From: Bacillota bacterium | GTDB lineage: Bacteria; Bacillota; UBA4882; UBA10575 | Reading direction: 5' to 3' | Assembly: GCA_012512605.1 (NCBI GenBank) | Contig: JAAZDX010000152.1 | Coordinates: forward strand, 1-5,930 | DNA length: 5,930 nt | In this document: positions 5,580-5,930 of the stretch, one piece after another | Layout of the letters: each line of letters begins with the position of its first letter | Numbering within the stretch: the stretch's first letter is position 1 | Position numbers and translations under genes: made by a program | The notes under the pieces: model-generated | Seen by the model: the letters and a program-made list of their open reading frames with translations, nothing else | The model's database searches: none | What the model was told of the DNA's origin: nothing

Positions 5580-5930
5580 TTAAATCCCTTCGCCATCGGC
5601 TCTTCCGTAGTAAGCCGTGAAAAACGCCTTTTTCGCCTCGAAAAAAACACCTTGTTCGATACTATCCCGGATCTTTTCCATCATCCGTGCTAAAAAGTAT
5701 AGGTTATGGTAAGTAATAAGCGCTAAACCTAAGATCTCGCCCGCCTTAACAAGATGGCGCAGATAAGCGCGGGTGTACTGTTGACAGGTGGGACAGGCAC
5801 ACTCGGGATCAAGGGGTGAAAAATCCCGGGCGTACTCGGCATTCCGCACCACCACCCGCCCACGACTGGTCATCGCAGTTCCGTTCCGAGCAATCCGCGT
5901 CGGTAAGACGCAATCAAACATGTCGATCCC
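5580..5930 (-). CDS. tgt: Queuine/preQ1 tRNA-ribosyltransferase, C-terminal part (5' end outside window)
   Basis: Bacterial Tgt exchanges guanine at wobble position 34 of Asn, Asp, His and Tyr tRNAs for the queuosine precursor preQ1. The window holds the last 116 codons; the frame begins at the right edge with GIDMFDCVLPTR, the motif that carries the nucleophilic Asp, followed by ARNG. The zinc site is complete: CACPTC (C44, C46 and C49 of this fragment) and the His of TYHN (H75), matching the CxCxxC...H pattern of E. coli Tgt. The end (FFTAYYGRADGEGI) looks like a natural C-terminus. The true start is upstream, since the family has about 370-380 residues. The ATG at 5921 is the internal Met of GIDMFD, not a start. 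yajC follows after 68 nt, the usual neighbour. Confidence 0.95.
   Translation of the reverse strand, partial: GIDMFDCVLPTRIARNGTAMTSRGRVVVRNAEYARDFSPLDPECACPTCQQYTRAYLRHLVKAGEILGLALITYHNLYFLARMMEKIRDSIEQGVFFEAKKAFFTAYYGRADGEGI

Overview
The window looks like chromosomal DNA of a Firmicute, probably an anaerobe. The evidence is strong AGGAGG-type ribosome binding sites, TTG starts, sigma-A-like promoters, U-tailed terminators and a canonical T-box leader. A stand-alone arylacetate-CoA ligase paired with an ACT-domain protein is typical of anaerobes. I cannot name a species. Every gene I can support lies on the minus strand, so transcription runs from high to low coordinates.

In transcription order: (1) 5930-5580, the C-terminal part of tgt (tRNA-guanine transglycosylase). 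(2) 5511-5206, yajC, with an extended -10 promoter upstream and a clear terminator downstream. (3) 5059-3563, thrC, threonine synthase. (4) About 3557-3216, a promoter (TTGCCG, 17 nt, TATAAT) followed by a complete T-box riboswitch. The T-box has a kink-turn, an AGUA/GAA specifier loop, a distal loop, an antiterminator with the UGGUACC bulge and a 13-bp terminator. (5) 3113-1803, paaK-type arylacetate-CoA ligase, and 1732-1301, a protein with two ACT domains. (6) 1085-231, lipA (lipoyl synthase). (7) From 194 off the left edge, the start of a dihydrolipoyl dehydrogenase gene interrupted by an in-frame TAG.

The most interesting unit is T-box, paaK, ACT. T-boxes switch genes on when a particular tRNA is uncharged, so they normally precede aminoacyl-tRNA synthetase, amino-acid biosynthesis or transport genes. 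Here one precedes an arylacetate-CoA ligase, and the best reading of the specifier codon is UUC (Phe). This suggests the ligase is anabolic: it would activate phenylacetate so that a 2-oxoacid:ferredoxin oxidoreductase could carboxylate it to phenylpyruvate and hence Phe. The ACT protein may sense the amino acid. A possible second promoter, with a palindrome and direct repeats, lies between the T-box terminator and paaK.

lipA and lpdA form a lipoate pair: one makes the cofactor on carrier proteins and the other reoxidises it. The amber codon in lpdA is either a real lesion or a sequence error. No mobile element, CRISPR array, tRNA or rRNA was seen.
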